Assembly: GCA_017534115.1 (NCBI GenBank)
Contig: JAFWDD010000085.1
Span: 1 to 50,841 of the forward strand
DNA from: Bacillota bacterium
GTDB lineage: Bacteria > Bacillota > Clostridia > Lachnospirales > Anaerotignaceae
Direction of reading: 5' to 3'
Length of the DNA stretch: 50,841 nt
Part shown: in pieces, positions 1-8,696 of the stretch
Numbering within the stretch: position 1 is the first letter of the stretch
How the letters are laid out: the number at the start of each line of letters is the position of its first letter
Position numbers and translations under genes: made by a program
Notes under the pieces: generated by a model
Told to the model about the DNA's origin: nothing
The model's input: only the letters and a program-made list of their open reading frames with translations
The model's database searches: none

Positions 1-38
1 AACGAACCTTGAAAATCTGTAGATATTGAAATCGGAAG

Positions 39-116
39 GCTCTCCGAGGGCTTAGGGCGCTGCCCTAAGAACCCGCAAGGGACTTCGCCCCTTGACTCCA
101 TGTACGAGCTTCGCTC
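39..116. repeat. Structured intergenic repeat, copy A (three tandem hairpins)
   Basis: Three consecutive small inverted repeats: 51-58 with 62-69 (CTTAGGGC / GCCCTAAG), 76-81 with 89-94 (CAAGGG / CCCTTG, loop containing ACTTCG) and 106-109 with 113-116 (GAGC / GCTC). A diverged copy in the same orientation lies at 7386-7432. The arrangement resembles the short palindromic intergenic repeats common in Clostridia; the family name and function are not known to me. It lies about 300 bases downstream of the corrinoid adenosyltransferase gene, which is read towards it. Confidence 0.6.
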
Positions 117-403
117 CTGCTGTTGAAGGTTATTGGATTTGTTGAAGTTTTTCGAAATCGGAAGTTTTCGACGGGGTTGTTGAATGTTATCGGCTAAACT
201 ATAGCTAATCGAAAATCAAAAATTTTACAGTATGTATTTCTTCTCCATACATCGCCGAAGGCACTCCTCCCGTAAATGACCCGGTGTTACGGTAAAAACT
301 GAATATACCATAAAACTGCAATGAGTCATAATCAAAAATCTCCATGTCATTTTCGGGAATCAAAAAAAGACACAGACATAGATCTGCGCCTTAGTCAATT
401 CTA
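117..403. other. Intergenic stretch between repeat A and the corrinoid adenosyltransferase gene
   Basis: No convincing gene. It holds an AT-rich motif at 210-232 (CGAAAATCAAAAATTTTAC) that is nearly repeated at 7491-7513 beside repeat copy B, so the repeat unit may be longer than its hairpins. It also contains a 46-codon minus-strand open frame (205-345) listed separately. Confidence 0.5.
205..345 (-). other. Short open frame downstream of cobO, possibly a gene remnant
   Basis: From ATG at 345 the minus strand is open for 46 codons to a TAG at 205-207. The frame stays open upstream of the ATG almost to the end of the preceding gene, and the translation looks protein-like (aromatic and glycine rich, with GGVPSAMYGEE). 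There is no ribosome binding site before the ATG, and the 3' end runs into the sequence shared with the second repeat region. I do not recognise it. It could be a decayed 3' fragment of a gene carried with the repeat, or chance. Confidence 0.15.
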
Positions 404-880
404 TTAATCCTTCGGTTCTTTTTCTGTACTTATGCAGTAAACAAAATCCGCTGTTTCAAAGAGACCGTCTATAAGGTGTTCTCCCATTACGACTATATCC
501 ATTGAATATGTTTTTGATTTCAAAAGCTCAAGAAGGTCCTCTCTGGGAATTATCCCTCTTTCCACGGCGTCCGTTATGCCATCGAATATAAGCAGGTCGC
601 AGCCGTCTGTATCAATAAGCTTTTTGCTGAAATTGAATCCGTTTTTAACTTCCGTTTCGGACCTTGCGCCCTCTTCTTCTTTATCTGAGCCGAAAGCGAA
701 AACCTTAAATTCCTCGCCTAATTTCTCATAAAAGTATTCTTCGTCATATTTGGCTCCCGGCTGGAGAAACCTTACCATTATGACCTCTTCACCGTTTGAT
801 ACGGCTTTGAAGCCTCTGCCCAGCGCCATTGTCGTTTTCCCTTTGCCTTCGCCATAATATACATAAATATTTGATTCCAA
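404..880 (-). CDS. cobO: Cob(I)yrinic acid a,c-diamide adenosyltransferase (CobO/BtuR family)
   Basis: 158 aa. It should transfer the 5'-deoxyadenosyl group of ATP to the cobalt of a reduced corrinoid in the cytoplasm, giving adenosylcobamide. The N-terminus carries the family P-loop GEGKGKT (residues 10-16) after a beta strand (IYVYYGEGKGKTTMALGRG), and the middle has the acidic Walker B-like segment LLIFDGITDA. Somewhat shorter than E. coli BtuR (196 aa), as is common in Firmicutes. The start is TTG at 880: GGAG lies about ten bases upstream, and the upstream ATG is immediately followed in frame by a stop. No other cobalamin genes are in the window, so this is probably a lone salvage gene. 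A perfect palindrome (918-938) sits in its leader. The call is from motif recognition; PduO/EutT types lack this P-loop. Confidence 0.85.
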   Translation of the reverse strand: MESNIYVYYGEGKGKTTMALGRGFKAVSNGEEVIMVRFLQPGAKYDEEYFYEKLGEEFKVFAFGSDKEEEGARSETEVKNGFNFSKKLIDTDGCDLLIFDGITDAVERGIIPREDLLELLKSKTYSMDIVVMGEHLIDGLFETADFVYCISTEKEPKD

Positions 881-917
881 TTTACTTCATCTCCGAATTT
901 GTAACACACGAATTTAA

Positions 918-938
918 TGCGATACTAAATGTATCGCA
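918..938. promoter_or_regulatory. Perfect 21-bp palindrome upstream of the adenosyltransferase gene
   Basis: TGCGATAC (918-925) and GTATCGCA (931-938) are perfect inverted copies separated by five bases. Neither strand has a following T-run, so it is not an intrinsic terminator. It lies between the SSB-like gene stop and the cobO start, about 38 bases before the TTG. It could be a dimeric repressor operator or a leader hairpin; no known regulator consensus was recognised. Confidence 0.45.
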
Positions 939-947
939 AAAATCCTA

Positions 948-1616
948 TCATTCCTCTGTTTTTTCTTCTTCCGCTGTGTCCGCGGTTTCAATATTTTCAA
1001 CTTTTTCTATTTTGGAAACGGAAACCTCGTAAGCCGTTCTTTCCTCAACATCCTCGCCGATTTTTTTGCGGTATACTCTGCTCTGGATTCTTCCAGAAAT
1101 CTTAATATTGTCTCCGACTGCAAGCTCTCCCGCAAATCTGGCATTTCTTCCCCATGTGATCACGGGTATGTAGTCCGATTTGTTGTAGGAACGGTTGGCC
1201 GCCACAAGAATGTCGGTTATTTCTCTGCCGAAAGGTGTTTTTCTGTAAACAGGATCCTTGCATACGAATCCGTTTAACTCTATTTCGTTTACGCCTTTTA
1301 TCTCTTCCTCTTCAAGAAGCTCGATTTCTCTCGCGAATACCGTGAGAACAAGGCGGTTTCTGTTCTCCGAATAATAGTTATAGCTTCTCAGCTGGCCTTT
1401 AACCGATACTTTGGCTCCGGCTTTTATTACACCAACATCTATAAGCCTTTCGGAAACTGTTACAGGAAGTATATCCTCATTTTCCGAAAGCCTCGGCACA
1501 CGGAGCTTGAAAATATAAAAGCCTTCCGAAAAAACCTTATGGCTGAATGTGCATTCTTCCAAAACGATTCCTACTAAATTTACTACATTGTTATCTACAA
1601 ATCTTTCTTCCTGCAT
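948..1616 (-). CDS. Single-stranded DNA-binding (SSB/OB-fold) family protein
   Basis: 222 aa. It resembles the clostridial SSB-like proteins that carry two OB-type halves. The N-terminal half (about 10-105) is diverged. The C-terminal half (about 110-200) has the recognisable SSB signature: NEIELNGFVCKDPVYRKTPFG, then AANRSYNKSDYIPVITWGRNA, then GRIQSRVYRKK. The tail is acidic (ETADTAEEEKTEE) but lacks the DDDIPF-type tip of the canonical replicative SSB, so this is likely an accessory SSB paralogue rather than the ssb of the rpsF-ssb-rpsR operon, which is not here. The ATG at 1616 is preceded by AGAGGGG at suitable spacing. Its neighbours (unknown protein upstream, cobO downstream) share the strand and may be co-transcribed. 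Confidence 0.75.
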   Translation of the reverse strand: MQEERFVDNNVVNLVGIVLEECTFSHKVFSEGFYIFKLRVPRLSENEDILPVTVSERLIDVGVIKAGAKVSVKGQLRSYNYYSENRNRLVLTVFAREIELLEEEEIKGVNEIELNGFVCKDPVYRKTPFGREITDILVAANRSYNKSDYIPVITWGRNARFAGELAVGDNIKISGRIQSRVYRKKIGEDVEERTAYEVSVSKIEKVENIETADTAEEEKTEE

Positions 1617-1678
1617 AAGGACCCCTCTCTTTTCTCTATTATCGTATTTTTACTACATAGATAGGTTATTCGCAAAAA

Positions 1679-2257
1679 TCAATTTTTAGAAGTCATATTT
1701 ACAGTTAAATCTCCTGTAACAATCAATACCCCTGCTGCAATTAAAATCCTATCAACTTCTGCCTTTTTGTCTCTTTCAACAGAAAATTCCTGCGGTTCAA
1801 AAATTTCTCCTTTTAAACTCACAATTTCTCTCTGTACACAACATTGAATTTTACCCTCATCCTTATCCATGCCGGAAATCGTTATGCTGGCCTTCGAGCT
1901 ATACCCGCATGTAATAAGAGACAATCCTTTACTTAAAAAGAAGGGGAAAATTTTTTTATCATCTGAACTTAATATAACAAAACCATTCCTTTTCACAGGA
2001 TGATTTATATGGAAATTCCTTTTAAACGGAATAAATATGTCCGCCGCGAGAGGAATTCCTCTCAAAACCGGAAAAGCGCCGTCCGAAAACAGAATCAGAA
2101 TATCCGGCTCTTTGGCAAAAAGCCTTCTTTTCAGCTCCTCTGTACTTACTTTCGCGAAAACGCATTCCGCTCTTATTCCTCTTGCTTCAAAGGCCTTCTT
2201 AAGAAAGCCGGCAAACCCGAGATCCTTTCTCTCTCCCAGAACAGCAATTACATACAT
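1679..2257 (-). CDS. Unknown protein, possibly related to the Mur ligase central domain
   Basis: 192 aa. I do not firmly recognise it. I chose the ATG at 2257 (MYVIAVLGERK), which has AAGGGG eight bases upstream, over the ORF's upstream start at 2281. The middle and end vaguely resemble Mur ligase central domains: a hydrophobic strand GFVILSSDDKKI, then GLSLITCGYSSKASITISGMD, where Mur ligases have a Tyr-Gly-x-x-x-x-Ala-Asp-like element, and a final DRILIAAGVLIVTGDL. No ATP-binding GxGKT motif and no signal peptide or membrane segment are visible, so catalytic ligase activity is unlikely. It has its own consensus promoter (2441-2469) at the end of uvrA and a leader of roughly 175 bases. Function unknown. 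Confidence 0.6.
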   Translation of the reverse strand: MYVIAVLGERKDLGFAGFLKKAFEARGIRAECVFAKVSTEELKRRLFAKEPDILILFSDGAFPVLRGIPLAADIFIPFKRNFHINHPVKRNGFVILSSDDKKIFPFFLSKGLSLITCGYSSKASITISGMDKDEGKIQCCVQREIVSLKGEIFEPQEFSVERDKKAEVDRILIAAGVLIVTGDLTVNMTSKN

Positions 2258-2440
2258 TGGCAAAACCCCTTTTATTATCATGGGTTTATTTTTTATCCTA
2301 TTATGAATTTTATGTATGCATATAAATTACTGTTTTGTTAAATAAAGGCTCGCATATGCCCGTTAAATCAAGGTTTTTCCACCGTTTCATAAAAGTTCGG
2401 TGATAAAAATATCAGTTTATAATACACTGAATATATCATG

Positions 2441-2469
2441 ATATTAAATTCAATCACAAACTTTGTCAA
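2441..2469 (-). promoter_or_regulatory. Sigma-A promoter for the unknown gene at 1679-2257
   Basis: On the minus strand TTGACA (2464-2469) is followed after exactly 17 bases by TAATAT (2441-2446). It starts 11 bases upstream of the uvrA stop on the plus coordinate scale, that is, just downstream of uvrA in transcription order. A start near 2434 would give a leader of about 175 bases. Confidence 0.75.
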
Positions 2470-2479
2470 CCCAAAAAGC

Positions 2480-5305
2480 CTATAAAATTTCTCTCATATA
2501 TTTACCCGTTATAGAATTTTTGCTTTGTGAAATTTCCTCAGGGGTGCCGTATGCCACAACCAATCCTCCTCTGTCTCCGCCTTCGGGTCCCATATCAATA
2601 ATATAGTCGGCATTTTTTATTACATCCAGGTTATGCTCTATTACTACAACGGTATTTCCCGCTTCTGCCAGACGCTGAAGGATGTTTATGAGTTTATGAA
2701 CGTCATATGCGTGGAGTCCCGTTGTAGGCTCGTCCAGAATATAAAGAGTTTTTCCGGTACTCTTTCTGGAAAGCTCCGTGGCAAGCTTAACTCTCTGGGC
2801 CTCGCCGCCAGAAAGAGTTGTAGAGGACTGGCCCAGTTTTATATAGGAAAGGCCTACGTCCATCAGAGAACCCAGTTTGTTCTTTATTTTCGGAATGTTT
2901 GTGAAAAACTCCAATGCCTCCTCTACTGTCATATCCAGCACATCGGATATATCTTTTCCTTTGTATTTTACCTCCAGAGTCTCCCTGTTGTATCTTTTTC
3001 CGTGGCAGACTTCGCAGGGCACATATATATCCGGCAAAAAGTGCATTTCTATGCGCATTATTCCGTCGCCGCTGCAGGCTTCACACCTTCCGCCTTTTAC
3101 GTTGAAGCTGAATCTGCCCTTTTTGTATCCTCTCATTTTAGAATCGGGAGTCTGGGCAAACAAATCCCTTATCATATCGAAAAGTCCCGTATATGTGGCA
3201 GGATTTGAACGAGGCGTCCTGCCTATGGGCGACTGGTCTATATTGATTACTTTGTCTATATTTTCTATTCCGTATATATTATCGTGCTTTCCGGGCTTCA
3301 GTCTTGCCCGATTCACGTCTCTCGCAAGTCTTTTATACAAAATCTCATTTATCAGAGAAGATTTCCCGGAGCCGGAAACGCCTGTAACGCAGGTGAAAAC
3401 TCCCAAAGGAATCCTTACGTCTATGCCCTTGAGATTGTTTTCTCTTGCGCCCGTTATCTGTATCCACTTGTCTTCTTTGGGCTGTCTTCTTTCCTTTGGA
3501 ACAGGAATTTTCTTCCTTCCGCTGAGATAATCACCTGTTATAGATTTTTTGCAGGCCATTATCTCTTTTGCTGTACCGGTACAGACGACCTCTCCGCCGT
3601 GCATTCCCGCAAAGGGGCCTATGTCAACTATATAATCGGACTCCAGCATAGTTTCCTCATCATGCTCCACGACAATAAGCGTATTGCCCAGATCACGAAG
3701 ATTTTTCAAGGTTTTAAGAAGCTTTCCGTTGTCTCTCTGATGAAGCCCTATACTTGGTTCGTCCAGAATATACAATACTCCCATCAACCCGGAGCCTATC
3801 TGAGTGGCAAGACGTATCCGCTGTGCCTCGCCTCCCGAAAGAGTACCTGCTCTTCTTGAAAGTGTCAGGTATCCAAGGCCGACATTATATAAAAATCCCA
3901 TTCGGGCATCGATTTCTTTTAAGATTCTTTCGGCTATAAGCATTTTGTGCTCCGAAAGTTTGAGATTCCTGAAAAACTCAATTCCTTCTTCTACGGATAA
4001 ATCCGTAACTTCCGATATGTTTTTGTCTCCGACCGTAACGGCCAGAATTTCCGGCTTAAGTCTTTTCCCGCCGCAGGAAGAGCATTCCACGGGAGCCATA
4101 TAGCTTTCATATTCGCCGCGCATAAACTCGGAAGTCTCCCGATACCGTCTTTCAAGACTGGTAATAACGCCTTCGTATTTATAAGATGTTATCCATCTGC
4201 CCCTTACACTTTTATATCTTATTGGAAGCTTTTCCTTCAAACCGTAAAAAATAATATCCTTTATGTTTTCGGGAAGGTCCTTGAAGGGTGTATCCAGACT
4301 GAATCCGCATTTGTCCGCAAGAGCGTTAAAAACAACATTCCCGAAAGATTCCGACACGGAGATGGAATTATAGCCCATAACAGCGATCGCTCCCTGATTT
4401 ATGCTCAGTTCCGCGTTTGGAACAATGAGACTTTTATCGAAAACCATGTTCACTCCAAGGCCCGTACACTCTGGACAAGCACCTGCGGGATTATTGAATG
4501 AAAACATTCTGGGTTCTATTTCAGGCAGACTTATCCCGCAGTCGGGACAGGAAAAGTTCTCGCTGAAAATAACATCCTTTTCGCCGTTTACTTCCAATAC
4601 GATAAGACCGCCGGAAAGCTCCGCTGATGTTTCTACGGCCTCGGAAAGTCTCTTTTGTACGCCTTCTTTTACAATGAGCCTGTCCACAACAACTTCTATA
4701 TTATGCTTTTTATTCTTCTCCAAAGGTATCTGCTCATCCAGAGAATATATAATCCCATCTGCCCGGACTCTCGCGTATCCGCTTCGTCTGGCATCCTCAA
4801 GAAGCTTAACATGCTCTCCTTTTCTGCCTCGAACAACAGGCGCTAAAACCTGTATTTTAGTCCTTTCGGGAAAATCCGCCATAACCTGGTCCACTATATC
4901 ATCTACTGTCTGGCGGCGTATCTCCTTTCCGCATTTGGGACAGTGAGGAGTGCCTGCTCTGGCAAAAAGAAGCCTCAGGTAATCGTATATTTCCGTTACT
5001 GTGCCAACTGTTGAACGAGGATTTCTGCTGGTGGTTTTCTGATCAATGGAAATGGCAGGAGAAAGACCCTGAATATCGTCCACATCAGGCTTTTCCATCT
5101 GCCCCAGGAACTGTCTCGCATATGAAGACAGGGATTCCACATAACGTCTCTGTCCTTCCGCGTAAATTGTATCAAATGCAAGGGATGATTTTCCCGAACC
5201 GGAAACGCCTGTAAACACAACCAGCTTGTTTCTGGGTATTTCCACGTCTATATTCTTAAGATTATTGGCTCTCGCGCCTTTTATCACTATATTGTCACGA
5301 ATCAT
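2480..5305 (-). CDS. uvrA: Excinuclease ABC subunit A
   Basis: 941 aa, the usual UvrA length. It is the damage-sensing ATPase of nucleotide excision repair, forming UvrA2-UvrB complexes that load UvrB at lesions. Two ABC ATPase modules are visible, each with a Walker A (GVSGSGKSS near residues 34 and 640) and an LSGGEAQR signature (near 490 and 830). Zinc modules are seen as CPKCG (about 118-122), CPDCG with CPECTG (about 250-280), and the C-terminal CEAC...CEVC element (about 735-765). It starts four bases after the uvrB stop, so both are translated from one mRNA. It ends with TAG, which matters for interpreting the fusA interruption. Confidence 0.98.
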   Translation of the reverse strand: MIRDNIVIKGARANNLKNIDVEIPRNKLVVFTGVSGSGKSSLAFDTIYAEGQRRYVESLSSYARQFLGQMEKPDVDDIQGLSPAISIDQKTTSRNPRSTVGTVTEIYDYLRLLFARAGTPHCPKCGKEIRRQTVDDIVDQVMADFPERTKIQVLAPVVRGRKGEHVKLLEDARRSGYARVRADGIIYSLDEQIPLEKNKKHNIEVVVDRLIVKEGVQKRLSEAVETSAELSGGLIVLEVNGEKDVIFSENFSCPDCGISLPEIEPRMFSFNNPAGACPECTGLGVNMVFDKSLIVPNAELSINQGAIAVMGYNSISVSESFGNVVFNALADKCGFSLDTPFKDLPENIKDIIFYGLKEKLPIRYKSVRGRWITSYKYEGVITSLERRYRETSEFMRGEYESYMAPVECSSCGGKRLKPEILAVTVGDKNISEVTDLSVEEGIEFFRNLKLSEHKMLIAERILKEIDARMGFLYNVGLGYLTLSRRAGTLSGGEAQRIRLATQIGSGLMGVLYILDEPSIGLHQRDNGKLLKTLKNLRDLGNTLIVVEHDEETMLESDYIVDIGPFAGMHGGEVVCTGTAKEIMACKKSITGDYLSGRKKIPVPKERRQPKEDKWIQITGARENNLKGIDVRIPLGVFTCVTGVSGSGKSSLINEILYKRLARDVNRARLKPGKHDNIYGIENIDKVINIDQSPIGRTPRSNPATYTGLFDMIRDLFAQTPDSKMRGYKKGRFSFNVKGGRCEACSGDGIMRIEMHFLPDIYVPCEVCHGKRYNRETLEVKYKGKDISDVLDMTVEEALEFFTNIPKIKNKLGSLMDVGLSYIKLGQSSTTLSGGEAQRVKLATELSRKSTGKTLYILDEPTTGLHAYDVHKLINILQRLAEAGNTVVVIEHNLDVIKNADYIIDMGPEGGDRGGLVVAYGTPEEISQSKNSITGKYMREIL

Positions 5306-5309
5306 AAAT

Positions 5310-7295
5310 TTACTCCAAATATTTCTTCATTTCCGCTATTCTGTCTCTCAGCTCGGCAGCCTGCTCAAAGCGAAGCTCATCGGCAGCTTTGAACATTTCT
5401 CTTTCCAGATCGGAGATTTCTTTCCTGAGCTCTTTATCCGACATGGATTCGGGATCCTTTTCAAGACCTTTTTTACGCTTTTTGGAAGTCGAGACAGCTT
5501 TCGTAGCCTGAATAACATCCCGAACCTTCTTCTTGATGGTTTTGGGCGTTATTCCATTGATTTCATTGTATTCTTCCTGAACGGCACGTCTTCTTTCCGT
5601 CTCGGAAATAGCGTTCCGCATGGAATCCGTCATTGTGTCCGCATACATTATAACACGGCCATTGGCGTTTCTTGCCGCGCGGCCTATTGTCTGTATGAGA
5701 GACGTTTCCGAACGAAGGAAGCCTTCCTTGTCCGCGTCCAGTATGGCAACCAGAGAAACCTCTGGAATATCCAGTCCTTCTCTAAGAAGGTTTATTCCCA
5801 CCAAAACATCGAATACGTCGGACCGCAAGTCATGGATTATTTCCAGTCTTTCAAGGGTATCTATATCAGAATGGAGATATTTTACACGTATTCCGGCCTC
5901 ATCAAGATAATCAGTAAGACGCTCCGCCATTTTCTTTGTAAGCGTGGTTACAAGGACCTTTCCGTCAGCTTCCGTTGTTTTCCTGATTTCCGAAATTAAA
6001 CTGTCTATCTGCCCTTCAATAGGCTTTATGCTGATTTTAGGATCCAGCAGACCTGTGGGACGGATAAGCTGTTCCGCAATGGTGGTCGAATGCTCCCTTT
6101 CGTATGGTCCCGGAGTTGCCGAAACAAAAAGTATCTGATTTATTTTATTTTCAAATTCATTAAATTTCAAGGGTCTGTTGTCAAGAGCCGAAGGAAGTCT
6201 GAAACCATACTCCACAAGAGTAGTCTTTCTGGATCTGTCTCCGTTATACATACCCCTTATCTGAGGTATGGAAACATGGGATTCATCAGCAATTATAAGG
6301 AAATCCTCAGGGAAGAAATCCATAAGTGTTCCCGGCGGTTCTCCTTCCTTTCTGCCTGTAAGATGACGGGAATAGTTTTCGATTCCCGAACAGAATCCCA
6401 TTTCTGTCATCATTTCTATATCGTAAAGTGTTCTCTGCTCCAGTCTCTGGGCTTCCAGAAGCTTGTCGTTTCGAATGAATTCCTTTACTCTTGCAGAAAG
6501 CTCCTCTTCTATGGCCTTTATGGCTCTTTTCATCTGATCCTCGGGAGTTACGTAATGTGATGCGGGAAAAAAGCTGACGTGATTTCTCTCTCCGTAAATC
6601 TCACCGGTAAGAACGTCAATTTCCGTTATCCTGTCGATCTCGTCTCCGAAAAATTCGATTCTGATAGCTCTTTCGCTGGACATAACAGGGAAGACCTCTA
6701 AAGTGTCGCCGCGGACACGGAAACAGCCTCTCAAAAACTCATAATCGTTTCTGTCATACTGCATCTCAATGAGCTTTTTTATTATCTCATCCCTGTCCTT
6801 TATCATGCCCGTGCGGACGGAAAGCATCATTTCCTTATAATGCTCCGGCTCGCCCAATCCGTATATACAGGAAACGCTGGCAACAATAAGCACATCCCGT
6901 CTTTCGATAAGAGATGCTGTTGCAGAATATCTCAGCTTATCTATTTCATCGTTTATGGACGAATCCTTCTCAATATATGTGTCTGAGCTGGGAACATAGG
7001 CCTCCGGCTGATAATAGTCATAATAGGACACAAAATATTCCACAGCGTTGTTGGGGAAAAACTCCTTGAACTCAGAATAGAGCTGGGCCGCAAGAGTTTT
7101 GTTGTGGGCTATTACAAGAGTCGGCTTCTGAAGCCTTTCGATTATATTGGCCATTGTGAAGGTTTTTCCGGAGCCCGTAACTCCCAGAAGAGTCTGAAAC
7201 TTCTCTCCCCTCTCAAAACCTTCCACCAGCTTGTCTATTGCCTGAGGCTGGTCGCCTGTAGGCTTGAATTCCGATACAATTTTAAATTCAGGCAT
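5310..7295 (-). CDS. uvrB: Excinuclease ABC subunit B
   Basis: 661 aa, full length. UvrB verifies DNA damage after delivery by UvrA and recruits UvrC. Features in order: Walker A GVTGSGKT (38-45), the beta-hairpin region [16 protein letters not shown] (about 87-102), helicase motif [13 protein letters not shown], the C-terminal helicase segment with RIGRAARN-like GRAARNANG, and a UVR domain for UvrC/UvrA contact in the last 40 residues. The ATG at 7295 has GGAGG at good spacing. First gene of the uvrB-uvrA operon, with its own promoter (7335-7363). I see no clear LexA-type GAAC-N4-GTTC box, so SOS control is not evident from this sequence. Confidence 0.98.
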   Translation of the reverse strand: MPEFKIVSEFKPTGDQPQAIDKLVEGFERGEKFQTLLGVTGSGKTFTMANIIERLQKPTLVIAHNKTLAAQLYSEFKEFFPNNAVEYFVSYYDYYQPEAYVPSSDTYIEKDSSINDEIDKLRYSATASLIERRDVLIVASVSCIYGLGEPEHYKEMMLSVRTGMIKDRDEIIKKLIEMQYDRNDYEFLRGCFRVRGDTLEVFPVMSSERAIRIEFFGDEIDRITEIDVLTGEIYGERNHVSFFPASHYVTPEDQMKRAIKAIEEELSARVKEFIRNDKLLEAQRLEQRTLYDIEMMTEMGFCSGIENYSRHLTGRKEGEPPGTLMDFFPEDFLIIADESHVSIPQIRGMYNGDRSRKTTLVEYGFRLPSALDNRPLKFNEFENKINQILFVSATPGPYEREHSTTIAEQLIRPTGLLDPKISIKPIEGQIDSLISEIRKTTEADGKVLVTTLTKKMAERLTDYLDEAGIRVKYLHSDIDTLERLEIIHDLRSDVFDVLVGINLLREGLDIPEVSLVAILDADKEGFLRSETSLIQTIGRAARNANGRVIMYADTMTDSMRNAISETERRRAVQEEYNEINGITPKTIKKKVRDVIQATKAVSTSKKRKKGLEKDPESMSDKELRKEISDLEREMFKAADELRFEQAAELRDRIAEMKKYLE

Positions 7296-7334
7296 TACAA
7301 AATCCTCCGAATCAATTTTTCATCTGCTATATTA

Positions 7335-7363
7335 ATTATAGTAAAAAAGGTGAGCCTTGGCAA
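7335..7363 (-). promoter_or_regulatory. Sigma-A promoter of uvrB-uvrA
   Basis: On the minus strand TTGCCA (7358-7363), 17-base spacer, TATAAT (7335-7340). The predicted start lies about 30 bases upstream of the uvrB ATG. Confidence 0.8.
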
Positions 7364-7385
7364 ATTTTATAACTTTAACCACAGT

Positions 7386-7515
7386 CTCAGGGGTTCTGCC
7401 CCTAAAAACCCCATTTAGGACTTCGCACTAAAAACCCATGCATGTGCTGCGCGGATGATTTCAGAAATTCCCGGCTGAAAATCATATCGCCGAAAATCAA
7501 AATTTTTTTTTACTA
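7386..7515. repeat. Structured intergenic repeat, copy B
   Basis: A diverged copy of the 39-116 element in the same orientation. AGGGG (7389-7393) pairs with CCCCT (7399-7403). The second hairpin, TTAG (7415-7418) with CTAA (7428-7431), keeps the GACTTCGC loop while both stem arms differ from copy A in a compensatory way. The motif CGAAAATCAAAATTTT (7491-7506) is shared with 210-225. It lies between the rnc terminator and the uvrB promoter. No gene was found in 7364-7604. Confidence 0.55.
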
Positions 7516-7604
7516 TAAACTTATCATATACAAAACACTTTAATTACATCCGGCTTTAGAAGGCTTCTTACATTTTTCCGCCGCTTTTTCTGCATTTATT
7601 CCAG

Positions 7605-7636
7605 ACTAAAAAATACGCCATTTTCATGACGTATTT
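7605..7636 (-). terminator. Intrinsic terminator after rnc
   Basis: On the minus strand AAATACG and CGTATTT pair, an inner CAT/ATG pairs around a GAAA tetraloop, and a run of six T follows. It lies about 8 bases past the rnc stop. Confidence 0.85.
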
Positions 7637-7643
7637 CATTAGT

Positions 7644-8345
7644 TTATTTATATTCTCCAATGGATTTCAAAGCATCCATTGCCGCGGACTGATCCGCCTC
7701 CTTTTTGCTCTTTCCTTCGCCCTTGCCGATGACCTTTCCGTTAAGCATTACATTGGAATAAAAGACCTTATCATGGTCGGGACCGCTTTCGCCTACGATT
7801 TCATACTTCAGTACATTCTCCCCATTCCTCTGGATAATCTCCTGAAGCTTTGTTTTGCAGTCAAGGCTGCGGAAGCTGTCTTTTATCTCATCTATATAGT
7901 CCTTCAGACTGTCCAGAAGAAATTTTTTTGCGGGCTCGAATCCGCCGTCCAGATAAATGGCTCCGATTATTGACTCGAACGCGTCCGCGAGAATGGAATC
8001 CCGCATATGGTCCCTCGATGCCTCTTCTCCTTTACCCAGAAACATATAGTCATACACTTCGTAATACCTGGCTTTTTTAGCAAGGCTGGGCTCGCAGACT
8101 ACTCCTGCGCGAAGCTTTGTAAGCTCTCCTTCGGGCATCTCCGGAAACATTTTGTATATATACTCGCTGATTCCCAGCTCGAGTACAGCATCCCCCAGAA
8201 ATTCCAGTCTTTCGTTATTGGCCTTTTTCGCGCCCTTTACCTCGTTGGCGTAGGAGCTGTGGGTAAGAGCAAGCTTTATAAGCTCTTTATCCTTAAAAAT
8301 ATATCCTATTGTGTTTTCAAAAGCTGATAAATCCTTCTCAAACAT
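7644..8345 (-). CDS. rnc: Ribonuclease III
   Basis: 233 aa. Cleaves double-stranded RNA in rRNA maturation and mRNA/antisense turnover. The signature NERLEFLGD spans residues 44-52 and supplies E45, E48 and D52, while D121 and E124 (ILADAFES) complete the metal-binding catalytic set seen in E. coli RNase III (E38, E41, D45, D114, E117). The double-stranded RNA-binding domain is residues about 160-230 and ends with the KSKKEADQSAA helix. The ATG is two bases after the acpP stop, and its Shine-Dalgarno GGAG lies in the acpP tail, implying translational coupling. The usual downstream smc and ftsY are not here; a terminator follows. Confidence 0.97.
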   Translation of the reverse strand: MFEKDLSAFENTIGYIFKDKELIKLALTHSSYANEVKGAKKANNERLEFLGDAVLELGISEYIYKMFPEMPEGELTKLRAGVVCEPSLAKKARYYEVYDYMFLGKGEEASRDHMRDSILADAFESIIGAIYLDGGFEPAKKFLLDSLKDYIDEIKDSFRSLDCKTKLQEIIQRNGENVLKYEIVGESGPDHDKVFYSNVMLNGKVIGKGEGKSKKEADQSAAMDALKSIGEYK

Positions 8346-8347
8346 GA

Positions 8348-8578
8348 TTATTTCTCCAAAACATTTTTGAGATAGCCCAGAAGGTCGCCGAGAGTCTTTA
8401 AATTGTCAGCCTCATCGCTGTCAAATTCCATATCGAATTCTTCCTCGATCTCCATAATAATCTGGAAAACATCAAGGGAATCCGCTTCGATATCTTCGAA
8501 TGTTGTAGCTTCTGTAAGCTCAGACTCGTCGATGCCCATCTGTTTCGCAATGATTTTATAAACAACTGATGTATCCAT
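8348..8578 (-). CDS. acpP: Acyl carrier protein
   Basis: 76 aa, strongly acidic four-helix protein. Carries growing fatty acyl chains on a 4'-phosphopantetheine arm attached to Ser34 in the EADSLD motif (31-36). Followed immediately by rnc. Its own promoter lies at 8619-8647, between it and plsX, so it can be expressed independently. The ATG at 8578 is preceded by GGGAGG. The same-strand neighbour plsX uses acyl-ACP as substrate, which fits the context. Confidence 0.96.
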   Translation of the reverse strand: MDTSVVYKIIAKQMGIDESELTEATTFEDIEADSLDVFQIIMEIEEEFDMEFDSDEADNLKTLGDLLGYLKNVLEK

Positions 8579-8618
8579 TTATAATCCTCCCTGTTTTGCA
8601 TATAATATTTTTTACTTC

Positions 8619-8647
8619 ATATTAATGAAAACCATTATTTATCACAA
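8619..8647 (-). promoter_or_regulatory. Probable sigma-A promoter of acpP-rnc
   Basis: Minus strand TTGTGA (8642-8647), 17-base spacer, TAATAT (8619-8624). It lies within the 118-base gap between plsX and acpP. No FapR-type palindrome was recognised. Confidence 0.6.
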
Positions 8648-8696
8648 TGTGTTCACAACTCAAAATATATAGCAAAATCCTCTAAATGTAAATAGA

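Noticed and set aside
5226..5999. Long plus-strand open frame (257 aa) opposite uvrB, and similar long frames opposite uvrA, malic enzyme, CNNM gene, mtaD and rpoB
   Set aside because: Each lies in the antisense of a well-conserved gene, lacks a ribosome binding site, and its translation has no domain; they are a side effect of codon bias.
7296..7340. LexA/SOS box before uvrB
   Set aside because: No GAAC-N4-GTTC-like palindrome was found around the promoter.
7525..7595. Basic 23-codon minus-strand frame starting at 7595
   Set aside because: It begins beyond the rnc terminator, has no ribosome binding site, and is A-rich; chance frame.
8579..8696. FapR operator between plsX and acpP
   Set aside because: No match to the ATTAGTACC-type direct or inverted arrangement; only an ordinary promoter is seen.
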